The notes under the pieces are model-generated. The model had not been told where the DNA came from and did not search any database. It saw nothing but the letters and a program-made list of their open reading frames with translations. The translations under genes and the position numbers were made by a program. Shown here in pieces: positions 1 to 11,752 of a stretch of DNA of 64,000 nt (within the stretch, counting starts at the first letter, position 1; each line of letters opens with the position of its first letter). This DNA comes from Monilinia fructicola (Eukaryota; Ascomycota; Leotiomycetes; Helotiales; Sclerotiniaceae). The stretch covers positions 434,001 through 498,000 of the forward strand of contig VICG01000010.1 of the NCBI GenBank assembly GCA_008692225.1. Reading direction: 5' to 3'.

Positions 1-171
1 TTCATTGCACAATCCTCATCCTAGGTGTAGCTACTATTCTTAGTACATGTTTCCTTAACTCCAAAACGTTTCCGTTGATCACTGTGACATAAAAAAGGCC
101 AAGCTATGGCCATACAACCCTGAAATATAGTACATGCAGTTCATCTTTTGGCCAGTTGACTAATTACTCCC

Positions 172-3100
172 TCATCCTCCCCTGGGACGCTTTCCTCCAT
201 TCCCTTGCTGCCCGCCTTCTGGTACAGGTCTCTTTTGTCCAGGCTGTGCGTTTGGATTAAAGCTTTGAGCAGCTGCGTTCATTCCTCCGCGTTGCCCGGT
301 AGGATTTCCTCTTCCCCTACCCATAGCTCCTCCACGTGGTTGATAAATTCCTCCACGGGCACCTCCGCTGGCACCCCCGCGATTCTGATTACCACCACGC
401 ATTTGTGGTAACCGGGACTGATTTCCTGCTTGAGGAGCCTGCTTATCATTAGTATTATTACGTATGAAAGGTTCAAAGGAGCTACTCACAGATGGGATAT
501 TACTGACAGGCAGTGAAGAGGCTCCGTTTGTTGTTGACGGGGTAATCGGACGTGGTCCGAGAGGTATGGCGCTCTTTGGAGCTTCGGTTTCCTCGACCTT
601 ACTTCCATCTGCAGGAGCGCTGTTCGATTGAGTACTGGGATCATTCAAGGGTGGGGCTGTAGCTGTTGCAGTACTTGCCGCTGGATGCTGAGCTAGTGTG
701 GCAGTGTGAGTGGGTGTTGAGGTTGGAGCAGCTGGTATTGGTGGGGGTGGTTTGGCATTTTTAGCAATCTCCCAAACCTCACCAACAGGCTTTTCTGGGG
801 TGTCTTTTGCAGCTTTCTCAACAACTCCAATCTTTGCAGTGGCCATTTTGATTCTGTTGTCCAGCATATTGAGTTTCAATGAGGATTTCTTTTCTGCCAT
901 CAAAACAGCTTGAGCTTGAGTGTGTTCTGCCTTTGCTTGAGCTTCGGTCAAAGTGGCGTCGGCGGTTGTCTGCGCTTCAGCAAGTTTTTCAATCACCAGT
1001 TTATCTTGTTCCGCTTTGAGTTTTTGTGTTTCCTTCTCAAGAAGCTTCTTCAAGTTGTTGGCAAGGATACTCTTGATTGTTGGGTTTGTTGACAGAAGAT
1101 GTCGGACTTGGTCATCCGAAAGATCTGTACCATCTGCTGACGGTGCAGCAGCCTTGCTTGGAGTTGCTGGTGTGACCGGGACGGTGTTTTCTTCTGTCTT
1201 TGGCGCAGATGGTGTAGGTGGTGGGGCCGAAGTATCAGCAGGTTTGTTTTCTGCAAGCCAAATTTGTTTCTCTTGCTCGAGTTTCAACTTGAAATCGGCC
1301 TCGAGTTGAAGTCGAACTGCTTCCTTGGACTCGCCAAGTTTCTTGTTCAGAGCTGCCTTCATTTTATCAGAACGTTGTTTGAGCGTGTTTTCCATAGATT
1401 CTTCGATTTCCTTGGCTTTTTCATCACGCTCCTTAGCCATTGCTTCAGCAGCTGCTATACGTGCCTCCAAGGCCTTCTTCTCCTCCTCTGAGATACCGTT
1501 ATTTTGACTTTCATTAATCTGTCCCTCCTCGGCACCATCATCCATTAGAGTCTCAGACGACTGTACTTTTTGCTGTGATCTAGCTTCAACGGCATCGGCA
1601 ATAGCACTATCTCTCTCGGAATTGGCGCTTTCAAGCTGCTGTTTAAGTTCTGTGATCTGTTCTTCAAGGGCTTGCTTCTCCGAAATTGCCTGATCACGTT
1701 CCTTACGAAGCTCGAGAAGTTGCGCATTGAAATTCTCGTTGGTCTCCGATACAGTTACTACAGGTGCAGGGGGAGTCTTGGGGGACGCAACAGACTGAAC
1801 AGCATTGGCCAATGCCTGATCACGCTGAATCTTAACTTCATCCAACTCTTGCTGTACTTCCGCAAGCTTGGCTTCTGCTGCTTCCTTTTCTGCCACGGCA
1901 GTCTGGAGTTGTTGTTGGAGAGATGTAAGCTGTTCCTGAAGTGAGTCCCTCTCAGAAATGGCCACGTCCCTTTCTGCAGCCCGATCATTCTTGTCCTTCG
2001 TCAGGGTACGGTTCCTCTCCTTGGCCTGGTCAATTAATTTTTGTCGGGTAGTTTGCCATTGTGCTCTTTCGTTCTCCATTGTAGTCTCTAAAGTCTGGAC
2101 CTTCTCTTGCAACGGCTGTTGTCCCTCCAACAAGGCATCTCTCTCACTTCTCAATGTTTCAATGGCCTCTTTCATTTGTTCCATCTCAGCAGGGTCGATT
2201 CGATTGTACTTGGAAAGAATGTCTTGGTTACGTTTCTGCCAGCGATCACGATCTTCCTGCAGCAAATGCATTTCACCCACCATTGTTTCTTTTCCGTGTT
2301 CTAATTCACGAACCTTTGCCTCCAACGGTTGGATTTGTGCCAAAAGCTCGTCAACACGTTTGGTCTTATCCGCGAGTTGCGATTGAGCTTGACGTGCCTC
2401 GTTGCGTAAGGTGATGCTGCTTTCACGGAAGAGATTGAGCTCATTGAGTTTATCCATGAGATCCTTGTGTGCGATGGAGGTTTTGCCGCCATCAGCATGG
2501 GAGCGTCGCTCCTGGTCAAGCTTCAATCTCGCCTCATCAAGTTGAGCTTGAGTGTATTCAAGTTGCTGTTGTAGTCGTTTGGCTTCTTGAATCTTGATAT
2601 CATATTGAACCTCGCCAATCTCCTTTTCGCGTCGCAAATATGTGTTTAACTCTCGCAGGCCTTCTACAGTTCGATCTGTTTCTGCAGCTGGCGATCCAGC
2701 TTCAGATGCATCGGTGGCAGTGGAGCGTGTTTGCTGCAAAGCAATGATCTGTGACGAAACATTATCTAGCTGCTGGTGTAGAAGCTTGTTCTGTGCGTTA
2801 ACGTCATCTCGTCTAGTTCTCAGCTCATTCAATTCTCGCTCAAATTGTTCACGTCTCTCCTCCCAGGAGGCTTCGCTTTGGCTCAAGGTGACCTTGGCAG
2901 ATTCAGCTTCAGCTTTCAATGTTGCTGACTCCGACTTGAGCTGATTATACTCAACACGTAGGTTTTGAAGAAGTTTAGCAGCGTCGGCATGCTTGACAAG
3001 TTCATTCTCGTAGTCTTGTTGGGCTTTGGTGGCGATTGCTGCTTGCGCGCGGAGGTCTTCTTGATGGAATTTTGCAGCTGTGGAGTGTTTCTCCTGCTCA

Positions 3101-6100
3101 TCCTTTAGACGCAAGATCTCTGCTTCAAGCCCTGATTTTTCTTCCTCGGCCAGCCTAGCTATTTCACCTTGTTGATTTCGAATGGTTGTCAACTCGTTAT
3201 TTGAATTAGTGAGCTCAGCAGAAATGTCTTCGGCTCGTTGCTCGAGCTCACGAATCTTGGCATCTTTCTCCTCAATAATCTTATCCATCTCCTCGCGGCA
3301 TTCGTCCAAGGTCGCATTCAGACTTTGTAGCTCCTCCTCAGATGATTGACTGATAGACTTGAATTGTTCTGCTTGATGCTTTGCATTTTCAAGCTCCGAT
3401 TTTGCTAGTTCTAGATCTCTCTTCAATTCAGAAAGCTCGATTCCTAATTCTTGTTCACGACTAAGAGATTCGTCCTCGGCATTTGCATCTGCCCCATCAG
3501 TATTTTGAATATTGGTACCTGGTCGTGGTGTAGGTCTTGGATGCAATAGCTCAACTCGTTCCTCTGCGCTCTTAAGCTCAATATTCAACTCATCTACTCG
3601 GGCTTGGAGATGATCGCGTGACGTTTGTGCAGCAACAAGCTCCTCTCTAGCCTGGCTCAAACTGGTTGCAAGTTCATCGATCCGCTTTTGATTCTGCTGA
3701 GAATCGTACTCCTTTCTCAACTGGGCTTTCTTACTCTCTTCAACCTCATCATTAAGCTTTCGCTTGGTGGAGTTCAATTCCGATTCCAAAGACTCCACTT
3801 GAGTTTGAAGTCTTCTTCTGGTCTCAGATTCGGATAGTTCGCGTTCATTCTGCAGGGTTTGTTGATTGGCAATGAGAGTGTTGAGTCTGCTACGTTCATT
3901 GGTGAGATTTTCATTGTCCTGGCTGAGGCGATCCTGAATATCCTTCCAAAGCTTTTTCTCGGCCTTGAGATTGGCATTCTCATTTCGCATACTCTCCACA
4001 AGTCCCTTAGCTTCAATTAAATCCTCGGCTACTTGCTGTGTTCGTAGATCCTGCTTAGCAGCGGCTTCAGAAAGAATTTGGGAGCGCTTCTGTAACTCGC
4101 TATTTTCACTCTGCAATAATGTGTAGTTGGAGTGCAACATTTCATAGCGTTCATTGGCAAGCGTCAATTGGCTACTCGCTTTGGAAATCTCTGCTTGAAG
4201 CGCCCCCTTCTCAGATGATAGTCGTTCTGTTTGCTCTCTTAGAGTACGTCGGTCAACAGTTTGCTCTTCGCGGTATTGGTCAAAGTGCGCTTGCAATTCG
4301 CGTAGCAAAGCAGCATAATTGGCATTATCCTTCTGGTTTGGATTTTCGATTGTTGACATGACACCATTGCCATCGACCGATTGACCAAACATGGATGCGA
4401 GATCTGAATTGGCTGGGAGCTGTCCTCGGTGTTGAAGCATGCGACGGAACATATCTCTCTCCTTGATATAACTTTCCGAGCGAGTGATCATGGATCTCAA
4501 TTCGTCCTTCAAGTCCTCAACCTTTGCTTGGAGAGCTTGTACTTCTTCGTGGTCATGAACAGCTTGGTTCTTGGCAGCTAGAGCTTCCTCGCTTTCCATC
4601 TTCTGACCTAGCTCTCTCGTGATCTTAAGCAACTCTTGATTTTTCTCTTGCAATTCGCTAATGCTGCGGAAGACTGTGAGTCTTTGACTGATAAATCGAT
4701 CCGTATCAGTCATTCCTTCCAGGGATTCTTCACTAATCTCCCCTCGGGCTAGACGTTCCATCTGTGCTCGCTCAGCAGCGCTCAAAGCATCCAATCCTCT
4801 TTCTTTTGCATCCAAATCGCAAAGAAGCATCTTTATTTGAGCACTGAGATCTCTGAGTTGTTGTCGAAGGATGTTTACCTCGGCTTGTGCAGTAGATGCC
4901 TCACTTTCTGCTTTCCTAACGTCCTTCTTGGCTCGATCACGCTCCTTGCCTGTTTGATCAACAAACTTCGACATCTCCACCACCTCCTGTTGGAGACGTT
5001 CATGCTCAGCTTGCATTTCTTCGAGCTCGGGTTGTTTTGCTTCGAGTCCTTGCATCATTTCCTCCATCTCAGCCGCGAGCCGCTCACTTCGTCTCTTCTC
5101 CGTAGCCAGTAGGCCCTTGACTTTATAAAGCTCATCAATAGCTTGGGTAGCTGTGATAGCAGACTTGCTGCGTAGAGATCCAGGTGTGCCAAATTGAGCT
5201 GGTGAACCGGATCTTCCAAATGTGGAGCCATTCAGTCCTCGTTGTGGGGTTGATGGTATCGACCCAGGGCGAGGCTGTGCAGATCCAAGAGCCTCAAGTC
5301 GATCAATTTCGGCCTCAAGTTCTGCAATACGATGTTCAGCTTGTTCTCGTTCCTGTCGCTCTGATTCAGCTGCTTGTTGACATCTACCAATTTCCTCCGC
5401 AGCATCATCCTTGATCTTCTCTACACCACCCTCAACTTCCTTTAGTCTCTGTCTGTGCGTCTCGGTCTGCTGTGCTTGTAATTCAGCAAGACGGCGTGCA
5501 CTTTCTAATTCTTGACGGAAACCTTCTTCAGTCTTTGCAGCTGCCTCTTGAAGTTGCTGGATCTTGTGAAGTGAATCTTCAGCCTTCTTTTGCACTTCAT
5601 CCAATCTGGTCCGTAGTGCTTGTTCGGTGCGTCTCAAAGACTCGACGTTCGAGGTGGACTCTTCATTTTGGCGCTGCAACTCCGCAATTCGTGCACCCTT
5701 CTCTTTGCGATACTTCAAGGCCTCGGCGCTTTTGGTCTTTAATTCATTCTCAAACCATTCATTGTTCCGCTTGGCTAATTCAACCTCTTGTTTCAGGGAC
5801 TGTTCTCGGAATTTCGCACTGGAAGCCGCAGAGTTTGCGTTTTGGACGGACTGTTGTAAAGCAGTAATTTGTTGACCGAGTTCTAATCCTTTTTGGTGTT
5901 GCTTTTGTAGATCTTGTGCAAGAGCACTATTGGCAGTCGTCTTCGACTCAATGACAGCCAGTGCATCGCGATTGGAGGATTCGAGTGATGAAATTCGAGA
6001 TCTTAAAGTTTCGAGCTCAGATGTCGATGTCGAAGAACTGGACTTCAAGGTTTGCAGTTCACTTTCGAGGGAAGACCTTGAATTTTCTGAGATGATGGAA

Positions 6101-6437
6101 ATCAGCATCGCAATTGAATATCTCAATATTGGAATGGGTTCTTACCCTCCTCGTTGAGCTTCGTCCTCAGCTCTTCCACATTTTTCTGCGCTTTTTCTAC
6201 GCTTGACCGAAGCCCTTCAATGCGCGTCTCTGAACTTCTCACGGCATTCTCAAGCTCGATATCGACTCTCAGCTTATCTGCTGCCAGCTCATCATGCTCG
6301 CGCGCCTTCGCAGTAACAGCTTCTAGAACGCTTCGAACTAATTCCGCGGTAGGACTATCAACCACAGTGCTGAGCGTTTGTTGCGGCACGCTCAAATACG
6401 CCGACAAATAATCGACGTCGAGTACCGCGCTCGCCAT
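172..6437 (-). CDS. mlp1: MLP1/TPR-type nuclear pore basket protein
   Basis: Two exons: 6437..6146 and 6086..172, separated by a 59-bp GT-AG intron (6145..6087). The phases close and give about 2068 residues, the usual size for the family. Almost the whole protein is heptad-rich coiled coil (long Glu/Gln/Lys/Leu/Arg runs). It is followed by a Pro/Ala/Ser/Thr-rich low-complexity stretch and a C-terminal tail of RGG/GRG repeats ending in KRPRGG. The family forms the filaments of the nuclear basket and works in mRNP quality control, mRNA export and anchoring of factors at the pore. The RGG tail suggests RNA binding (inference). The start at 6437 gives the compact N-terminal motif preceding the first coiled coil. 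The gene is head-to-head with tfa2, 767 bp away. No frame breaks were found over 6.2 kb, in contrast to genes elsewhere in the window. The family call is firm; MLP1 versus a second paralogue cannot be separated here. Confidence 0.93.
6087..6145 (-). other. mlp1 intron
   Basis: A 59-bp intron with donor GTAAG at 6145 and acceptor CAG ending at 6087. Removing it joins the two long reading frames in phase (292 nt then 5915 nt, 2069 codons including the stop). Confidence 0.85.
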
Positions 6438-7204
6438 ACCGAATACTTTTCTTCAGACAGTTTGTTGTCGTATCTTGCAGAAGAGCATTTGAATAGAACG
6501 AGTGGGAATTGTGTTGATCGCGTTCCTTTGTGAAGTGTAGGTAAATAACGAAATTCAATAAAATCTTAGCAGCCAATGGGTGTTAGACAAAATCTAAGTC
6601 TAACCATTCACTTTATTGTATATCCATAACAAATTCCGAATGAATAAATAGATTAAGACGTCGTATCGAAATTACCTGCGATGATCAAATCGCGGTGTTG
6701 TCGAATTTATGAATAGCCTGGTAGACTCTTTGAAAGCAAAGCTTCAGTATGGCAAGGCGCTGACTAATATTGACGAAGCTTAAAATCTAAGCAACGTGAA
6801 TGGTGGATTTGTTTTAGCTTGCGCTTGGGCCGTTCTGCAGTACCATACATAGTACCGTAGGTGCGCTAAGTAGTCCCTTGTAATTTCTCAGCCTCATCAA
6901 CACCATTCAGTTAGTTCCCGTGGATATTTTTATCAAGTAACTTCTTTGTTTACTCCCCATTGAAACTTGCGCCATATAACACAACTTCGGACTCCCACGC
7001 CGTCTTGATCTTGACTCAGTCTTCTGACCTTCAATTATCGACAGTGGTGCCCATTTGGTAGTCAAACTTAACACTCTTGAAACTTGAGCACCGACGTCAT
7101 CTGGACCTACAAAATACTGTGCTCTTTGGCCTAGGTTCAAAAGGTATTCCGCGAATTCAGACTTGTCAAGAATACCTATTAAACCCTCAACTCCAACCGC
7201 GATC
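6438..7204. promoter_or_regulatory. Divergent promoter region mlp1 / tfa2
   Basis: A 767-bp spacer between the two divergent starts, with no supportable ORF. It must carry both 5' UTRs and promoters. It contains AT-rich stretches but I recognise no specific operator. Confidence 0.5.
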
Positions 7205-8101
7205 ATGTCTTCATTTCTTGAAAAGCAACAGGCGGCCTTCCAAAAGGGCATTCAGAACACCTCAACTAAGATTACAAGTAAACGCCCCGCTGCAGGACCA
7301 GTTTCTGTACCCTCACCCGCTCCATCAAACGCCTCGAACACATCGAAGAGTGAGAACAAAGACGCTAAGCGCAAGAGAGAACCATCAAATGTCGTTTTTT
7401 CTCAGCCTGCAGCCACTGGTTATGGGACAGAGGCATTCACCCAAGTCACCTATGTTATCGAGTTTCTAAAAAAGAAGGATGAGTCGAAAACTTTCCAGGA
7501 TATTCTGGGATATTTAAGTCAGGCCCACGTTGAGCAGAGCAAGAAACAACTTATTGCGCAAATTCTTAGAAGACATGATCGGGTTGAATGGATTCCAGAT
7601 CCTAAATTGAAGACACAGCACTGGGATTCGGGTACTTTCAGGCATCGGCCCATCATCGGCGTTCGTAACAAGGGGGCTCTTTTATCGTACCTCCAAAACA
7701 AGCCTGATGCACAGGGAGTAAGTGTTAAGGATTTGAAGGATGGTTGGCCAGATTGCGAAGATGCGATCAACGATTTGGAAGCAGAACATAAGATTTTAGT
7801 TACGAGGACAAAGAAGGACAACCATGCAAGAATGGTCTGGATCAACGATCCGACATTAATCCACCCTGTTGAGCCCGAATTTCAGGTCATGTGGCACAGA
7901 ACGGAGCTCCCTAGCATCGATGATCTTGTTCGCAAGCTTCTCGAAGCCGGACAAAAACCTGCGAGTGAAGATCCAAGCAAGCGTGTAAAGGCAGCCCCAA
8001 AGCCGAAAGAGAAGAAGAGAAAGGCTCCAAGAAAGGGAGGTCGAACTACAAACACCCACATGGCACATTTACTAAACGATTATTCGCATATGAAGCGATA
8101 G
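7205..8101 (+). CDS. tfa2: Transcription initiation factor IIE subunit beta (Tfa2)
   Basis: A single exon of 298 codons. TFIIE-beta pairs with TFIIE-alpha to recruit TFIIH and help open the promoter at RNA polymerase II genes. The order is a Ser/Pro/Lys-rich N-terminus, then two winged-helix-like blocks (roughly residues 70-130 and 145-210, including the run FLKKKDESKTFQDILGYL and the VEWIPDP strand), then a very basic Lys/Arg-rich tail (KEKKRKAPRKGG), as in fungal Tfa2. I chose the ATG at 7205 (MSSFLEKQQ) because fungal homologues begin with this motif. An in-frame ATG at 7163 would add 14 residues. It lies head-to-head with mlp1 and tail-to-tail with cyp8. No frame breaks. Confidence 0.92.
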   Translation: MSSFLEKQQAAFQKGIQNTSTKITSKRPAAGPVSVPSPAPSNASNTSKSENKDAKRKREPSNVVFSQPAATGYGTEAFTQVTYVIEFLKKKDESKTFQDILGYLSQAHVEQSKKQLIAQILRRHDRVEWIPDPKLKTQHWDSGTFRHRPIIGVRNKGALLSYLQNKPDAQGVSVKDLKDGWPDCEDAINDLEAEHKILVTRTKKDNHARMVWINDPTLIHPVEPEFQVMWHRTELPSIDDLVRKLLEAGQKPASEDPSKRVKAAPKPKEKKRKAPRKGGRTTNTHMAHLLNDYSHMKR

Positions 8102-8822
8102 AGAAAACGGTGGGGAAATTGTACCAAAATTGCGGATGGCGTTTCTGAGAATTATTAAATGATGCTTATACAGTGGGCGTTGAAGTCTGGGATTTCAAAG
8201 AGGTGATTCTAGGCTAGCAGACCCGTAGGCACATATGGGATGGGATTGATAGGAACCAGGTTAATACCATGACATGCACAAAATTCAAAGGTTGCATTAG
8301 GGAAATAGAGCTCGATAGTTAATACACACTTGCTTATCTAATAGAGATTTGAATGCCCATGTGAAACTTACTCAACTTCCAATTTTCTACAGTTGTCGTA
8401 CTTGTACTCTGTACATCATTATACCATGAATAACCAACCCGTCTCTTATCCAGCAACTCCATACTTCATAGGTATAGCCAATTACATTGGTAAAGATACA
8501 TAGATCACTTTACTCCAATCTCCAAACTGTAATGTTTTCAACTCAATTCGCCTGTAAACCTTCCCACCCAGTAATGCATTGCCTAATTCCCCCACGGGCG
8601 TAGATGCCTTTCCATTGCCTGCGGAATCATAGATTCCCCAAATCGCCAAAGCTAAGCAGGCGACTCAAAGCTATATCTCGCAGATAACTAATTCTGGTTC
8701 GAAATTCGATTACGATGGCCATAGAGACTGCTGATTGTGAGACCTCAGCCCAGCCTCTGCCCCCGTACGCAAGAAGTGTAGCTCAAGGTCCAATCAACAT
8801 ACTATATATGTCCTTCCCATCA
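8102..8822. other. Intergenic, convergent 3' ends of tfa2 and cyp8
   Basis: 721 bp between converging stop codons. I see no ORF, repeat or RNA gene; it presumably holds both 3' UTRs. Confidence 0.6.
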
Positions 8823-10665
8823 TTACCAACCATCAAAATTCCCGAACCCTCCTGACTTAATCTTCTTCTTGACTGGAGCTTCCTCTTCATTTATATCCAC
8901 GAATCCAGCCCCATCATTCGCCACTCCAGCCTTAAGATATTTGCCCACCCCACCCGTCTGTTCGCTCTGCATCACCTTCCCATCACCTCTAATGCGTTTA
9001 CCCGTCCACGTAGTTTTGTCATCTTCCGTTCCTCCCTGTCTCATAATTTCAGCTTTTTCTTTCTCCGCAACATCGTTCTCCTGTTTCTGCTTTTGGAATT
9101 CTTCGAATGGATCGACGAAGACAACCACATTCTCCATAATAATATCGTTTATGGGGCGACTTTTCTCGTCTACTTCCACTTTTTCGAGTCTGGAGAGTAC
9201 ATCCATACCACCGACCACACGACCGAATATAGTATGCTTGCGGTCAAGATGTTTGGCTTCTTTGTAAGTGATGAAGAACTGACTAGAATTGGTGTTTTTG
9301 CCCTTGTTAGCCATACTCATTACACCCCTTGAGTCGTGAGTTAAAGGGCCATCGAATTCATCCTGAAAGTTCTTTCCCCAAATACTTGAGCCTCCTTTGC
9401 CGGACCCGGTGGGATCGCCTCCTTGTATCATAAAATTACGGATATTCCTGTGAAACGAAACTCCGTTGTAGTAGCCCTTTTTGGCCAGCTGTACAAAATT
9501 CCATACTGCGCGAGGAGCTGTCTCGGTTTGTAATTCGATGTTTAATGATCCCAAGTTCGTCTCAATTCTAGCATATCCCTTTATCTTGACCCGCTTTGGC
9601 TTCAACATGTATTCTTCATCGGTAAGAATTGCTCTCTCTCCACTAGTCTCTGGAGTCAATCCGGTACTTGTAAAACTTGCAGCTGCTCTTCCTGTTGTAT
9701 ATTGCGCGGCATTGTAAGCCATCTTCTTTTCTTGTAGTAATGAAGGCTTTGCCACTGAAGTTGTCGATCCTTGCTTAACCACTGACTTTGCGCGATTAAC
9801 ATCTCCACCAGCTTCTCTTTCTCTCCTCGCTTTCTCAACCGCTTCCTTGGCTCTCAAGACTTTGTCCCCGACTCTGCCCAGCGCGTTAATGTTGACACTA
9901 CCTTTTGACCTCTCTTCTTCTTGCTCTTTGCTCAACACAGATTCTCCCTCCTTAAGAAATTTAAACTTGCTGAGATCGCGGCTCTCAATATTCTGCGGGT
10001 CTTGTAATGTAATGATATCCGACCTCCCAAATTCGCGATCATCGACTAAATCTAACCACATCTTTGCCTTGACGTTCAATCTTTCGACAGTCTCCCAAGC
10101 AAAAACATTGGCTTCAGTTCCATGCCGTTATAGCAACAATGTGGGTGTTATCTGTAAACACCTTGAAAGTAACAGGATCCACCATCTCTCCCTTGCCATC
10201 ACCTCCAGCACCACCGGAGCCTCGTTCTTGTGCATCAGTGTCTCCGTTCCGCGCAAAGTTCAATTTTATCAAATCTTTCGAACTCAATGGCTTCCCATTG
10301 ACAGGATTCGTGCCATGCTTCTCGAGCCATTGCGAGATAACTTCTATGTCGAATATCGTGCCTTCGGCTGTGCAGACTGGATGTTTGAACGGTTGAAGAC
10401 TTGCTGCACAGAAGTTAAAAGGAAGGCGCTTGAATGAGCCATTTGGGGCTTTTTGGGAAACATTTGATCCGCTGTTTGCAGAGAATGCGTCGGAGGAAGA
10501 CCATTCAGAATGGGTGATCTAGATATCGTATGAATATTAGCATAAGAGAAATCTTGACAGCAGACTGTGAGCTCACGTATAGTTTGTCCGTGCCTACGAG
10601 ATATTTATGTTAGCATGCTTCCTGGGGACTGTCTTTAAAGTATATTGCGACTAACCCTTTCCCAT
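8823..10665 (-). CDS. cyp8: Cyp8/PPIL2-type U-box peptidyl-prolyl cis-trans isomerase (one frame break)
   Basis: Exons are 10665..10656 (10 nt), 10593..10577 (17 nt) and 10518..8823, with introns of 62 and 58 bp. The start MGKGTDKLYITHSEW matches the family start. Allowing one extra base at 10128-10129 gives about 573 residues. The N-terminal U-box is roughly residues 43-110; the cyclophilin domain is about 328-473, with FHR, FMIQGGD and the SSQFFIT strand; the protein ends in FGNFDGW. The family combines a ubiquitin-ligase-type U-box with a cyclophilin fold and associates with the spliceosome. The site equivalent to CypA Trp121 is His (KHLDRKH), so cyclosporin binding is expected to be weak (inference). 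The frame break lies between THIVAI and RHGTEANVF, which are otherwise contiguous. See the finding on whether this is an error or a mutation. Confidence 0.87.
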
Positions 10666-11314
10666 TATAAAATCTTATTATTATATTAACTCGTGTATGG
10701 TTCTCGGAAGTACAAATTCTCCTCAGAAAAGAGAACTTCATCATGATGGTATTAGCGCGATACGCTCTTATCGGGGCTTATCTCTCGTTGCTGCAGTCAC
10801 TTGAACTCCCTGCACTTAAATCACGCCTCGTTAAACATAACGTTGACGCGATGTCACTCAAAATTGGATTTTTGATCTATTGCATGAAATTAAATTTGTT
10901 TGTCTATATTCTTAAGCTGTGTTGTCATCAGAGGTACTATTTAATCTGCTCACCACCCTTTTCCGTGTGGTAACCAGAGTATCCGTCTAGGACCATAACA
11001 CCCATCGATGGCATGGGCTCTTCCTGAGAAGCGCAACTTTGTCATTCAGTACAATGCAAGGAAGTTTGGAGTCCAACTCTATCTTAGCAAATAACAGCAG
11101 ATCTCAAGGGAAACAATTGCAGTATCTGTAAAGGAGATAGGATTTGTGTTTAGTGACACCTCAATAACATGACTGGCTGTTTGATGTATCAACCACGTAC
11201 TCGAATAGTCCCTTGCCCAAAGAATTCAGTATTGTTCGTAGTATCAACAGAGTTGATCTTTTGAATAGTCGAAGGCTTGCATTCTCTTGACCAAATGGTC
11301 ATCTCTGCACTTCA
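10666..11314. other. Intergenic, upstream of cyp8
   Basis: 649 bp holding the cyp8 promoter and probably the 3' region of the orphan minus-strand ORF. A short ORF at 10743..10973 (+) has no recognisable features and I do not call it. Confidence 0.5.
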
Positions 11315-11752
11315 CTATTCGCTACCCCTCAATATCCTAGCAGCATACGAGCATTGACAACTGCTACATCTCCAGCGAACTCTTTCATTGGTGATATTAT
11401 CCATATTCCACCACTGGTCTTGTTCCATTCTCCATTCTTCTACTGCTTCAAGTTCTAGCTCACCAAAGCTCTCACCTGGATACATTTCAATGTATGCTCT
11501 GTTTTCCTCTAGATTTCTGGTAATCATGAAGTAGCGGATACGGTACCCAGGTTGCATATAATTATCGTTTTTGATTTCTTGGAGTTCGATGATTGGTTCC
11601 GATTTCCCTGGGATATCACCCACCAGGAGGGTAAATGGTTTGTCTAGTCGGAGACGAGCGTCTAAGGCTGAGAGGAAAACAGATAGAAGAATGGATGAAT
11701 GCTCCCTTGGGATGCGAGTCGCAGGACAGCAAAGCATTGTATTTGAAGTCAT
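11315..11752 (-). CDS. Hypothetical protein, 145 residues
   Basis: Not recognised. A single open frame from ATG 11752 with protein-like composition: a hydrophobic start, a middle with predicted strand/helix alternation (FTLLVGDIPGKSEP, PGYRIRYFMITRNLEE), an acidic stretch with several Trp (EEWRMEQDQWW), and a C-terminal Cys cluster (WRCSSCQCSY). The balanced composition, with no simple-repeat bias, and the length make chance less likely. It could be a terminal exon of a longer gene; I could not find a convincing upstream exon in 11753-12010. No signal peptide or membrane segment. Neighbours give no functional clue. Confidence 0.45.
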   Translation of the reverse strand: MTSNTMLCCPATRIPREHSSILLSVFLSALDARLRLDKPFTLLVGDIPGKSEPIIELQEIKNDNYMQPGYRIRYFMITRNLEENRAYIEMYPGESFGELELEAVEEWRMEQDQWWNMDNITNERVRWRCSSCQCSYAARILRGSE

